Origin: Pseudonocardia hierapolitana
GTDB lineage: Bacteria > Actinomycetota > Actinomycetes > Mycobacteriales > Pseudonocardiaceae
DNA: 64,000 bases
Assembly: GCF_007994075.1 (NCBI RefSeq)
Contig: NZ_VIWU01000001.1
Span: 6,262,001-6,326,000 of the forward strand
Direction of reading: 5' to 3'
The translations under genes were made by a program, and so were the position numbers. Below the pieces are notes generated by a model. It was not told the origin of the DNA. It did no database searches and worked only from the letters and a program-made list of their open reading frames with translations. Numbering within the stretch: the stretch's first letter is position 1; each line of letters opens with the position of its first letter. Positions 16,215 through 26,377 of the stretch are shown piece by piece.

Positions 16215-17408
16215 GTGCTGCGCGTCGGACTCACCGGGGGGATCGGATCGGGCAAGTCGACCGTCGCGCGTCGGCTGGTCGCGCGCGGTGCGGTGCTCGT
16301 CGACTCCGACGTGCTGGCCCGAGAGGTCGTCGCCCCCGGTACCGACGGGCTCGCCGAGGTGGTCGCCGTGTTCGGCGAGGGCGTGCTGGACGCGTCCGGT
16401 GCGCTCGACCGGCCGGCCATGGCCGCCGTCGTGTTCGGCGACCCGGCCGCCCGCGAGCGGCTCAACGCGATCGTCCACCCGCGGGTCCGCGACCGGTCCG
16501 CCGAGCTCATCGCCGCGGCTCCCGCGGACGCGGTGGTCGTGCAGGACATCCCGCTGCTCGTCGAGAACGGGATGGCGCCGCTCTTCCCGCTGGTGGTCGT
16601 CGTGCACGCGGACGCGGAGGAGCGGGTGCGGCGGCTCGTCCGGCGCGGCTTGCCCGAGGCGGACGCCCGTGCGCGGATCGCCGCCCAGTCGAGCGACGAG
16701 GCCCGCCGGGCCGCGGCCGACGTCCGGCTGGACAACTCCGGCGACGAACGAGACCTCGCGATCGCCGTGGACGCGCTCTGGGAGCGGCGGCTCGTCCGGT
16801 TCGAGGCGAACCTGCGGGAGCGCCGGATCGTCTCGGCCGGTGCGCCGCGGCTCGTCGAGCCCGACCCGGAGTGGCCGGCCACGGCCGAGCGCCTGCGGGC
16901 CCGCGTCGCCGCAGCCGCGGGGGAGCGTGGCCGCGGTGTGGCGCACATCGGGTCCACCTCGATACCCGGGCTCCCCGCGAAGGACGTCATCGACCTGCAG
17001 CTCGGGGTCGCCTCGCTCGCCGACGCCGACGCGGTGCGCGACGCACTGCAGGACGCCGGTTTCCCGTGGCATCCGCACATCGGCCACGACAACCCCAAGC
17101 CGCCGGGCTCGCCGGTGTGGCCGAAGCGGTTCCACGGCAGCGCCGATCCGGGGCGGTCGGTGAACCTGCACATCCGCGAGGTGGGCTCGCCGGGATGGCG
17201 CTACGCGCTGCTCTTCCGCGACTGGTTGCGCGCCGACGCCACCGCCCGTGCGGAGTACCTCGCCGTCAAGCGGGAGGCGGAGGCCCGCTACGGCGGCGAC
17301 CCCGACGCCGATCGGCACGTCGAGGCGAAGGAACCGTGGTTCGACGCTGTTCTGCAACGGGCTGACGCATGGGCCGCAACTTCCGCATGGGTCCCGTCGT
17401 TGGACTGA
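16215..17408 (+). CDS. coaE: dephospho-CoA kinase fused to GrpB/UPF0157 domain
   Basis: Bifunctional-looking protein of 397 aa. Residues 1-200 are dephospho-CoA kinase, the last enzyme of CoA synthesis, which phosphorylates the 3'-hydroxyl of dephospho-CoA: P-loop GGIGSGKST at 8-16, DSDVLARE and VVQDIPLLVENG are intact. Residues about 215-390 form a GrpB (UPF0157) nucleotidyltransferase-like domain with HIGSTSIPGLPAKDVIDLQ. The same fusion is known in mycobacteria (Rv1631), where the C-terminal part helps folding. GTG start at 16215. The order rpsA, coaE, uvrB is conserved in actinomycetes. Confidence 0.95.
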   Translation: MLRVGLTGGIGSGKSTVARRLVARGAVLVDSDVLAREVVAPGTDGLAEVVAVFGEGVLDASGALDRPAMAAVVFGDPAARERLNAIVHPRVRDRSAELIAAAPADAVVVQDIPLLVENGMAPLFPLVVVVHADAEERVRRLVRRGLPEADARARIAAQSSDEARRAAADVRLDNSGDERDLAIAVDALWERRLVRFEANLRERRIVSAGAPRLVEPDPEWPATAERLRARVAAAAGERGRGVAHIGSTSIPGLPAKDVIDLQLGVASLADADAVRDALQDAGFPWHPHIGHDNPKPPGSPVWPKRFHGSADPGRSVNLHIREVGSPGWRYALLFRDWLRADATARAEYLAVKREAEARYGGDPDADRHVEAKEPWFDAVLQRADAWAATSAWVPSLD

Positions 17409-17506
17409 ACGGAGGATGCCGCTGGTAACGGACCGGAGTAGTCCGGCGATGGAGGAGGCAGAGCGATCTCCGTTCGGGTGAACGACGAGCTGTCGGGGAG
17501 GGCCGA

Positions 17507-18199
17507 GTGACGACGTCGGTCTCCCACGGTGCCGATCTCGACGACGACGTGTCGGACGGCACCGAGCTGGTGCAGCGGCGGGGTCTGAGCACGCCGGCCG
17601 AGCTGCGCGCGGATTTCGGGGCTCACCTCGAGGCCAACTACCAGCGTCTGGTCGCCCAGCTCTACGCGATCACGCTCAATCCGGGTGAGGCCCACGACGT
17701 CGTGCAGGACGCCTACTCGCGGGCGTGGCGCAGCTGGGTGGCGATCGGCCGAACGCCCGACCCGAGCGCGTGGATCCGCCGGGTCGCGGTCCGGTCCACC
17801 GTCCGCAGCTGGCGGGGAGCCCTGGCCCGCTTCGGCATCGGCCGCCCGCGGGCGATCGGTGCGGGCGTCGACGACCGCACGCGGGCCATCCTCAGGTCAC
17901 TCGCCCGGCTGTCGCCTGCGGAGCGGCGCGCGGTGGTCCTGTTCCACATGGCCGGTGCCACCGTCGAGGAGATCGCGGCCATCGAGCAGGCCTCCGAGAC
18001 ACTCGTCCACGCCCGGCTGACGCGCGGCCGCCACGTCGTCACCGAGGGGATGGCCGACGTGCTCCCCGACGTGCTGGGTGATGCCGCCGCCACCGGCTAC
18101 GCCCCTGGCTACGGACTCGACGACTCCGGCGGCGGGGCATCCGATGACTACGGGCTCGACGACGCCGACGCCCGCGACTACGAGGGAGGTCGTCGGTGA
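17507..18199 (+). CDS. ECF-type RNA polymerase sigma factor
   Basis: Sigma-70 family protein of 230 aa, SigE-like. Region 2 (about 31-95) includes LYAITLNPGEAHDVVQDAYSRAWRSW; region 4 (about 125-180) includes LARLSPAERRAVVLFHMAGATVEEIAAIEQASETLVHARLTRGR, with a somewhat diverged recognition helix. A Gly/Asp/Tyr-rich tail of about 45 residues follows. GTG at 17507 has GGGGAGGG at 17495-17502. The stop overlaps the start of a membrane protein that is the probable anti-sigma partner. Confidence 0.85.
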   Translation: MTTSVSHGADLDDDVSDGTELVQRRGLSTPAELRADFGAHLEANYQRLVAQLYAITLNPGEAHDVVQDAYSRAWRSWVAIGRTPDPSAWIRRVAVRSTVRSWRGALARFGIGRPRAIGAGVDDRTRAILRSLARLSPAERRAVVLFHMAGATVEEIAAIEQASETLVHARLTRGRHVVTEGMADVLPDVLGDAAATGYAPGYGLDDSGGGASDDYGLDDADARDYEGGRR

Positions 18200-18843
18200 C
18201 GGACGGCTACGAGCGCATCACCGACGAGCTGCGCAGGCTCGACGACGAGCTGGCGGGCGCCGTCACCCTTCCGTCGGTCGACACCGTCATCCGCCGGGCG
18301 AGCATGCTCAACCGGGCCAGCACCGCGGCCGCGGCGGCGGTGCTCACCGTCGGCGCGCTCGGCGCCACCACCGCGGTGGCCCAGCTCAGCGCGCCGAGCC
18401 CGATCGTCGACCCGGCCGCCTCGATCTCGGCCGACGCCGAACCGTCCTCGCGGGTCGGCGCGGGCGCGTCGCTGCCCGTGGTGGAGGAACTTCCTTCGTC
18501 CACCGAGGAGTCGACGTCGGCGGACTCGCTGCCCGTCGAGGAACCCGGCCCGGCCCTCGCTCCGGATCCCGGGCTCGCCGCGCCGCCGCCCCCGCCTCCC
18601 CCGGCGATCGTCGCGCCGACGACCGCCCCGCCGCCGCAGACGACCACCACGTCGCGGCGGCCGGACAACGACGAGGGCGACGAGGACGACCCGTCGACCA
18701 AGCCGCCGAAGCCGACCAAGCCGCCGAAGCCGACGACGAAGCCCGAGCCGACGAAGCCCGAGCCGACCGACGATCCGGACCCCACGCAGGACCCCGAGCC
18801 GACCTCGGAGCCCGACCCGGAACCCTCGACCTCGTCGTCGTAG
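18196..18843 (+). CDS. single-pass membrane protein, probable anti-sigma partner
   Basis: 215-aa protein: a short cytoplasmic part (residues 1-40), one hydrophobic segment (about 42-63), then about 150 extracytoplasmic residues that are mostly Pro, Thr, Glu, Asp and Lys, including PPPPPPP and repeated TKPPKP/KPEPT units. Overlap with the sigma gene (GTGA) argues for an anti-sigma role, but the zinc motif HxxxCxxC of ZAS anti-sigma factors is missing and the cytoplasmic part is very short. The C-terminal part looks like a cell-wall-spanning stalk. Confidence 0.65.
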   Translation: MTDGYERITDELRRLDDELAGAVTLPSVDTVIRRASMLNRASTAAAAAVLTVGALGATTAVAQLSAPSPIVDPAASISADAEPSSRVGAGASLPVVEELPSSTEESTSADSLPVEEPGPALAPDPGLAAPPPPPPPAIVAPTTAPPPQTTTTSRRPDNDEGDEDDPSTKPPKPTKPPKPTTKPEPTKPEPTDDPDPTQDPEPTSEPDPEPSTSSS

Positions 18844-19143
18844 CAGAGGTCCAGCTGTCGATCGTCGTGCCTGTGTAGGGGCTTCCCGCCGCATGTGGCG
18901 CCGGCATCGTCGTGATCGGCGGGTAGTCGGGTGGATCTGGCCCCGGTCTGCGCGCCGAGTCGCTGATGACGGCCGGGTGCGTATTGCGGAACGCACCGTT
19001 GCCGCCGTGGGCGCGCCCACCGGAACCCGCCGGACAAGGCCGACTCGATGGGACCCGCGCGAGGGGATGACCGCGCTCACGCCCGCAGGGTGACCGGGAT
19101 GGCGCAATGGCCTGACCGGCCGGGACGCGCGTGATCCGAACTG

Positions 19144-19183
19144 TCGGTTGCCCATGGCTGTCGCCACAGCCATAGCCAACCGA
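19144..19183. terminator. 18-bp inverted repeat in the 18844-19217 gap
   Basis: Arms 19144-19161 and 19166-19183 pair over 18 bases with two mismatches around a 4-base loop CGCC. The hairpin lies between the convergent sigma/membrane operon and the DUF402 gene and can terminate both. The remainder of the 374-base gap shows no gene that I can support. Confidence 0.55.
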
Positions 19184-19217
19184 TACTGCGGATCTTGGGC
19201 GCAACAACTCCACCGCC

Positions 19218-19784
19218 TCATGCGGGCCGTTCCGGCGCGCCTGCCGAGTCTCCGCTCGCACGGTCCTTCCACGTCAGCGTGATGCCGAACGTGGCGAGCC
19301 ATGCGTCCAGGTCGTGGCCGTGGGACGCCAGCCCGTCGACCGCGCGGTACGCGGTGTGCATCGCCGACTCGGCGGCGGCCGGGGCGAGCAGGCCCAGTGC
19401 GACCGCGGCCACGAACTCGTCGACGTCCACCACGGCGGCGTCGCGTCCGGTGCGCACCACGATGTCCAGGTAGTGGTCGGTGAGCACCCAGCGCCCGCCG
19501 TCCCGGACGATCTCGCAGACGTCGAGGTAGTAGTCCTGCTCCCGTGCGTGGCCCGGGTTCCACCACCAGTCGGTGACGCACAGCCCGAGGTCGGGCAGGA
19601 GCCACGACTCCACCCAGTGCGCCGTGGGCCGGTTGACCATCGCACGGCTCATGTAGAGGCCGAAGGACGTCTCGCGGTACTCGTCCACCGGGCGCTCGAA
19701 GCCCTTGGTGTCGGTGTTGACGCGGGCCGGGACGTCGAAGGTCACGGTCTTCGGCGGGTGCACGGGTACCGATGCTGCCAGCAT
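19218..19784 (-). CDS. DUF402 domain-containing protein
   Basis: 188-aa cytosolic protein of the DUF402 family, whose characterised relatives act on nucleoside diphosphates or RNA ends. Typical features are the aromatic-rich start of the domain ([13 protein letters not shown]), WWWNPG, the acidic strand [10 protein letters not shown] and DHYLDIVV, where conserved Asp and Tyr bind a metal. ATG at 19784 is chosen because the longer frame from 20168 would cover the 5' end of uvrB. It is divergent from uvrB, whose start lies 40 bases away. Confidence 0.8.
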   Translation of the reverse strand: MLAASVPVHPPKTVTFDVPARVNTDTKGFERPVDEYRETSFGLYMSRAMVNRPTAHWVESWLLPDLGLCVTDWWWNPGHAREQDYYLDVCEIVRDGGRWVLTDHYLDIVVRTGRDAAVVDVDEFVAAVALGLLAPAAAESAMHTAYRAVDGLASHGHDLDAWLATFGITLTWKDRASGDSAGAPERPA

Positions 19785-19824
19785 GCGGCCTGTTCCTGTC
19801 GGACCCGGCTCGTACCCTGGACTC

Positions 19825-22005
<2,181 letters not shown>

Positions 22006-22119
22006 GGTCGTCGCGGTTCGGATGGGCCGCCGGGGTAGGCCGGGCGCGGGCCGAGACCGGGGGGACGGGCAGGGCCTGGGCGGGCCGGGGCCGGGAGGCG
22101 GGCCGGGGCCGGGCAACGC

Positions 22120-22345
22120 CGTGATCGTCCGCCTGGTGCGTTTGCGGCCGGATGTGGCCGTATTCGTGCCCAGCTGGTGATCTTGTTGGCCCGTGTGTTT
22201 GGCCGGAGCGTGATCGTCGGGTGGGTGCGTTGACGGCCATATGTGGCCGTGCGTGCGCCGGAGTGGTGATCTCGTTGGCGCGTACGTCTGCGTGATCGTC
22301 GCGTGGGTGCACCAGCGGCCGGACGTGGCGGGACGTGCCGCTCGC
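22120..22345. repeat. imperfect tandem repeats of about 85 bp after uvrB
   Basis: Three diverged units begin with CGTGATCGTC at 22120, 22209 and 22291. Units one and two share a CGGCC-ATGTGGCCGT block and GGTGATCT-GTTGGC; unit three is partial. They fill most of the 459-base gap between uvrB and the mannosyltransferase gene. I see no gene in this gap. Confidence 0.75.
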
Positions 22346-22464
22346 GCACCAGGCGGCTGATCACGGTCCGTGATCCGGGAGCCGGGGCCCGCAGGGGTGG
22401 GGGTCGTGCGGGCGCACGGTCGGGCTACCGTGGCAGGGGGAGAGGCGACAGGGAGGGGATCGGC

Positions 22465-23742
22465 GTGACGGTTGTCGGCGCCTCGACCGCACGCACGCCA
22501 GCTGCCCCACGGTTGCTCCAGGTCCTCCGCACGCCGTCGCGCGTCCTGCCGGTCACCGTGCCGCTGCTGGCAGTGGTACTGGCCGGGCTCGTGATGCACA
22601 CCGGCGGCCGGCACATCGATCTGGAGGTCTACCGGTTCGGGGTGCAGGCCTGGCTGGCCGGTGGCGACCTCTACGGGCCCCTTCCCGAGACCTCGGGGAA
22701 GATCGCGCTCCCGTTCATCTACCCGCCGTTCGCGGCGGTGGTGATGGTGCCGCTCGCGGTGGTGCCGTGGCTCGTCGCGTGGGTGGGCCTGCTCGGGCTC
22801 TCGGCGCTGTCGCTCGGCGTCACGCTGTACGTCTTCGCGCGGCGGCTCTGGCCCTCCGGCGGGCGGGGCGGAGCACTCTCGGTGGCGTCGATCGCGTTGC
22901 CGCTGGCGTTGGCCGTCGAGCCGGGCCGGGCCATCGACTTCGACCACCCCATCGCGGGGCGGCCTGCGTTCGGGCTCGAACCGGTGCTGCAGACCATCGA
23001 GTTCGGGCAGATCAACCTGGTGCTGATGGCGCTGGTCGCCCTCGACTGCCTCGTCGCCAAGCCGAAGTGGCCCCGCGGCATGCTCATCGGCATCGCCGCC
23101 GCGATCAAGCTGACGCCCGCGGTCTTCGTGCTGTTCTTCCTCCTGCGCCGGGACTACCGCTCCGCCGCCACGGCCGCGGTCTCCGGGATGGTCGCCACGG
23201 CGATCGGGTTCGCCGTGGCGCCGGCGCAGTCCCGGGAGTTCTGGTCCGACCCGGCAGGCGGAGTGAGCGGGTCACCGTTCTTCACCAACCAGACGTTCGA
23301 GGCGATGCTGGTGCGTGCGGGCGTCGACGGCACGGCGCGCACGGTCATTTGGCTGCTGCTGTCGGCCGGGCTGCTCGCTCTCGCCGCACCGGCGATCCGG
23401 CGGGCGCCCGCCTCGCTCGCACTCGTCACGCTCGCGGCGGTCGGGCTGCTGGTCTCCCCGACCTCCTGGTCGCACCACTGGGTGTGGGTGGCGCCCGCGC
23501 TGCTCGTCGCCGCGGCCACCGCCTGGGCGAACCGCTCGGCGGCGTGGACGGCGGTCACGGTGGCGATGGCGGCGGTGTTCGTCGTCGCGCCGCACCAGTA
23601 CGTCCACCCACGCGGCGGGGAGCAGGAGCTGACGTGGACGCCGCTGCAGCAGGTCGTCGACGGGACGTACGTCTGGTTCACGGTGCTGCTGATCGTCCTG
23701 CTGTGGTTCGCCCGCCGATCCCGGTCCAGGATCGCCGCGTGA
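22465..23742 (+). CDS. GT87-family mannosyltransferase-like membrane protein (DUF2029)
   Basis: Polytopic membrane protein of 425 aa, GT87 family, which uses polyprenol-phosphate-mannose to add alpha-1,2 mannose to glycolipids or glycans outside the membrane (as PimE does). About nine hydrophobic helices are visible; the first loop holds HIDLEVYRFGVQAWLAGGDLYG with the catalytic-site Asp, and later SPTSWSHHWVWVAP is characteristic. GTG at 22465 follows GGGAGGGG; the longer upstream frame is low complexity. Its stop overlaps the next gene by four bases. Confidence 0.85.
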   Translation: MTVVGASTARTPAAPRLLQVLRTPSRVLPVTVPLLAVVLAGLVMHTGGRHIDLEVYRFGVQAWLAGGDLYGPLPETSGKIALPFIYPPFAAVVMVPLAVVPWLVAWVGLLGLSALSLGVTLYVFARRLWPSGGRGGALSVASIALPLALAVEPGRAIDFDHPIAGRPAFGLEPVLQTIEFGQINLVLMALVALDCLVAKPKWPRGMLIGIAAAIKLTPAVFVLFFLLRRDYRSAATAAVSGMVATAIGFAVAPAQSREFWSDPAGGVSGSPFFTNQTFEAMLVRAGVDGTARTVIWLLLSAGLLALAAPAIRRAPASLALVTLAAVGLLVSPTSWSHHWVWVAPALLVAAATAWANRSAAWTAVTVAMAAVFVVAPHQYVHPRGGEQELTWTPLQQVVDGTYVWFTVLLIVLLWFARRSRSRIAA

Positions 23743-24074
23743 CCCACGACGAACTCGTGGCGTACTGCCTGGCCAAACCCGGCGCCCTCGAGGACGAGCC
23801 CTGGGAGGGCGACGTCGTGGCCAAGGTCGGCGGGAAGATCTTCGCGTTCCTCGGCGGTGGTGGGCTGGGGGTCAAGTGCGGCCGCGACGCCGATGAGGCC
23901 GCTGAGCTGCGCCACCGCTACCCGGATCACGTCACGGTGATGCCGTACATCGGTCGGCACGGCTGGAACAGCGTGCGCATCGACGGGACGATCCCGGACG
24001 AGGAGCTGCGAGAGCTGGTCGACGAGTCCTACGACGCGATCGTCGCAAAGCTGCCGAAACGACTGCGTCCGTAG
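23739..24074 (+). CDS. MmcQ/YjbR family DNA-binding-like protein
   Basis: Small cytosolic protein of 111 aa of the MmcQ/YjbR family (CyaY-like fold); E. coli YjbR has a double-wing fold thought to bind DNA, but the role is unknown. Family features: KPGALEDEPWEGDVVAKVGGKIFAFLG, then VKCGRDADEAAELR and the closing WNSVRIDGTIPDEELRELVDESYDAIVAKLPKRLR. GTG at 23739 overlaps the previous stop, indicating coupling. Confidence 0.88.
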   Translation: MTHDELVAYCLAKPGALEDEPWEGDVVAKVGGKIFAFLGGGGLGVKCGRDADEAAELRHRYPDHVTVMPYIGRHGWNSVRIDGTIPDEELRELVDESYDAIVAKLPKRLRP

Positions 24075-24092
24075 ACCCGGCAGGATGCACCC

Positions 24093-24494
24093 ATGGCGAT
24101 CCCCCTCCAGATCACTGTGGACGCGCGTGACCCCCGGCGGCTCGCCGCGTTCTGGGCGGTGGCCCTCGGCTACGTGCTGCAGCCACCGCGGCCCGGGTAC
24201 CTCGTGAGCAGCGGCGACGGTGCGCGGGAGGAGCAGTACACCGCGATCGTCGACCCCGCCGGTTTCGGGCCGCGCATGCTGTTCCAGCGGGTGCCGGAGC
24301 CGAAGACCATCAAGAACCGGGTTCACCTCGACGTCAACGCCGGGCACGGTGCCAACGACCGGCGGGCGGCCGTGCGGTCGCACATGTCGCAGCTCGTCGC
24401 CGCGGGGGCCACCGTGGTGCGGGAGATGCAGGAGGAGAGCGGCTGGTGGATCGTGCTCACCGATCCCGAGGGGAACGAGTTCTGCCTGCAGTGA
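24093..24494 (+). CDS. VOC/glyoxalase-like protein
   Basis: 133-aa protein of the vicinal oxygen chelate superfamily (Glyoxalase_6 type): IPLQITVDARDPRRLAAFWAVALGY at the N-terminus and VLTDPEGNEFCLQ at the end are typical. The metal site would involve Glu and His residues of the two beta-alpha-beta modules (HLDVNA in the second). Function unknown. ATG start 18 bases after the previous gene. Its last 38 bases overlap the 3' end of the convergent LysR-type gene. Confidence 0.85.
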   Translation: MAIPLQITVDARDPRRLAAFWAVALGYVLQPPRPGYLVSSGDGAREEQYTAIVDPAGFGPRMLFQRVPEPKTIKNRVHLDVNAGHGANDRRAAVRSHMSQLVAAGATVVREMQEESGWWIVLTDPEGNEFCLQ

Positions 24495-25389
24495 GCGAGC
24501 GTGCCTCGGCGCGCAGCGCGTCGAGCACGGTCGCGACGGCGGGCCGCTCCGCCGTGCTCGTGCGCACTACCGCCTCGACGAGCCGCCCGGCGCGCACGCC
24601 CGCGAGCGGGCGGCACACGAGCCGTCGGCCGCCGCGGTCGTCGGTGGAGTAGCGGGGCAGCAGCGCGATCCCGTGCCCCGCCGCCACGAGCTCCTCGGTG
24701 ACGGCGAAGTCGTTGATCCGCTGCACCACCCGCGGGGTGGCGCCGGTGGCCATGGCGAGCGAGCGCAGGATGTCGTCGACGGGCCAGCCGACGCCCACGC
24801 TGATCCAGTCCTCGTCGGCGAGCTCCTCGAGCCGCAGCTTCCGGCGCCGCGCGAGCCGGTGCCCCGGTGGGAGCGCGACGTCGAGCGGTTCGCGCAGCAG
24901 CGGGACGACCTGCCACCGGGTGATGGGCGGGGCGGGCGCCGTCTCGTCGCGGTGGCTGACGACGACGTCGAAGTCGGCGGCGAGGGCGGGCACGTCGGCG
25001 GGGGTCATGTCGACGTCGCGGCACTGCAGCTCGACGCCGGCCACCGCGTCCAGCCGTCGGAGCAAGCCGGGCAGGAGCATCCGCGCGCCGGACGGGAAGA
25101 GCGCGACCCGCACCAGCCCGCGCGGTTCGGTGCGCAGGCGCTCCACCGCCGCCTCGGCGCGGGCGATCGCGGTGAGCACGCCTTCCGCCTCGGCGACGAG
25201 GGCGTGCCCGGCCTCGGTGAGGCGCACCCCGCGCCCCGCGGGCTCGGTGAGCGGCACGCCGACCTCGTCGGCGAGCGTCTTGAGCTGCTGGGAGATCGCG
25301 GACGGGGTGAAGGAGAGGGCCGCGGCGACCGCCGTGACGGAGCCCCGATCGGCCAGCTCGCGCAGCACCCGCAACCGCTGGACGTCCAT
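24457..25389 (-). CDS. LysR-family transcriptional regulator
   Basis: Regulator of 310 aa with an N-terminal winged helix-turn-helix (LRVLRELADRGSVTAVAAALSFTPSAISQQLKTLA, about 6-40) and a LysR substrate-binding domain (about 88-290). It is divergent from an EamA transporter gene with 73 bases between starts and probably controls it in response to a small ligand. Its 3' end overlaps the VOC gene by 38 bases in the opposite orientation. Confidence 0.92.
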   Translation of the reverse strand: MDVQRLRVLRELADRGSVTAVAAALSFTPSAISQQLKTLADEVGVPLTEPAGRGVRLTEAGHALVAEAEGVLTAIARAEAAVERLRTEPRGLVRVALFPSGARMLLPGLLRRLDAVAGVELQCRDVDMTPADVPALAADFDVVVSHRDETAPAPPITRWQVVPLLREPLDVALPPGHRLARRRKLRLEELADEDWISVGVGWPVDDILRSLAMATGATPRVVQRINDFAVTEELVAAGHGIALLPRYSTDDRGGRRLVCRPLAGVRAGRLVEAVVRTSTAERPAVATVLDALRAEARSLTAGRTRSPRDR

Positions 25390-25396
25390 GAAGTGA

Positions 25397-25417
25397 TTCT
25401 AAAGAGTCGTTTCAGAA
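25397..25417. promoter_or_regulatory. candidate LysR operator
   Basis: Imperfect palindrome TTCTAAAG-N5-TTTCAGAA (6 of 8 half-site positions match), 8 bases upstream of the LysR start and about 45 bases upstream of the divergent transporter start. It contains a T-N11-A spacing, the usual LysR core. It stands out as AT-rich in this genome. Confidence 0.4.
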
Positions 25418-25462
25418 CATTTCGCTGGTCTGAGCGGTTCCCGGCGCGAAGACTGTGAGGAC

Positions 25463-26365
25463 GTGACCATCCGCCACCGCCTGCTCGCCGGGTTCGTCGC
25501 CATCCTCTGGGGCGGGAACTTCATCGCCATCCACGTCGGGCTGGAGCACTTCCCCCCGTTGTTCCTGGCGGCGATCCGCTTCCTCGTGCTCGCGGTGCCG
25601 ACGGTGCTGCTCGTGCCGTGGCCGCGGGTGCCGCTGCGCTGGCTGCTCGGGTTCGGCGTGGGGTTCGGCACCGTGCAGTTCATCTTCCTGTTCATCGCCA
25701 TGGACATCGGGATGCCGACGGGGCTCGCGTCGCTGGTGCTGCAGGCGTCCGCCCCGTTCACCGTGCTGCTCGGGGCGCTGTTGCTGCACGAGCGGATCTC
25801 GCCGCGGCAGGGGATCGGCATCGCGTTCGCGCTGCTCGGGCTCGCGACGATCGCGGTGTCGCGAGCCCAGGTCGCCGCCGTGCTCCCGGTGCTGCTCACC
25901 CTGCTCGGGGCGTTGGGCTGGGCGTTCGGAAACCTGGCGAGCCGGCTCGCCGCCGCGCCGAACCCGATGCACCTCACGCTGTGGATGACGGTGGTACCGC
26001 CGATCCCGCTGCTGGCGATGTCGATGATCTGGGAGGGTTCCTCGGCCGGCTGGGAGGCGCTGCGCACGACCGTCACACCCGCCGGGCTGCCCGGCGTCGT
26101 CGCGCTGGGGTACATCGCCGTGCTCGGGACCCTGGTCGGTTCGGGGCTGTGGGTCGGGTTGATGCGGCGGTACCCGGCCGGCGTGGTGGCGCCGTACTCG
26201 CTGCTCGTCCCGGTGGTGGGGATCGGGCTGGCCGCCACGTTCCTGGGGGAGCGGCCGAGCGCGGTGGAACTGGTGGCCGCGACCGTCATCGTCTGCGGCG
26301 TTCTGCTGGGCACGCCGCGTCCCGTTGCGCCGGCGGTGTCGACGAAGGGCGTCGTGCCTGCCTAA
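25463..26365 (+). CDS. EamA-family (DMT) transporter
   Basis: Membrane transporter of 300 aa with two EamA repeats and about ten helices; starts RHRLLAGFVAILWGGNFIAIHVGLEHFPP, with a second half beginning near 155. DMT exporters of this type export amino acids or metabolites; the substrate is unknown. GTG start at 25463. Divergently paired with the LysR regulator, which likely controls it. Confidence 0.88.
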   Translation: MTIRHRLLAGFVAILWGGNFIAIHVGLEHFPPLFLAAIRFLVLAVPTVLLVPWPRVPLRWLLGFGVGFGTVQFIFLFIAMDIGMPTGLASLVLQASAPFTVLLGALLLHERISPRQGIGIAFALLGLATIAVSRAQVAAVLPVLLTLLGALGWAFGNLASRLAAAPNPMHLTLWMTVVPPIPLLAMSMIWEGSSAGWEALRTTVTPAGLPGVVALGYIAVLGTLVGSGLWVGLMRRYPAGVVAPYSLLVPVVGIGLAATFLGERPSAVELVAATVIVCGVLLGTPRPVAPAVSTKGVVPA

Positions 26366-26377
26366 TGTGGTCGGCGG

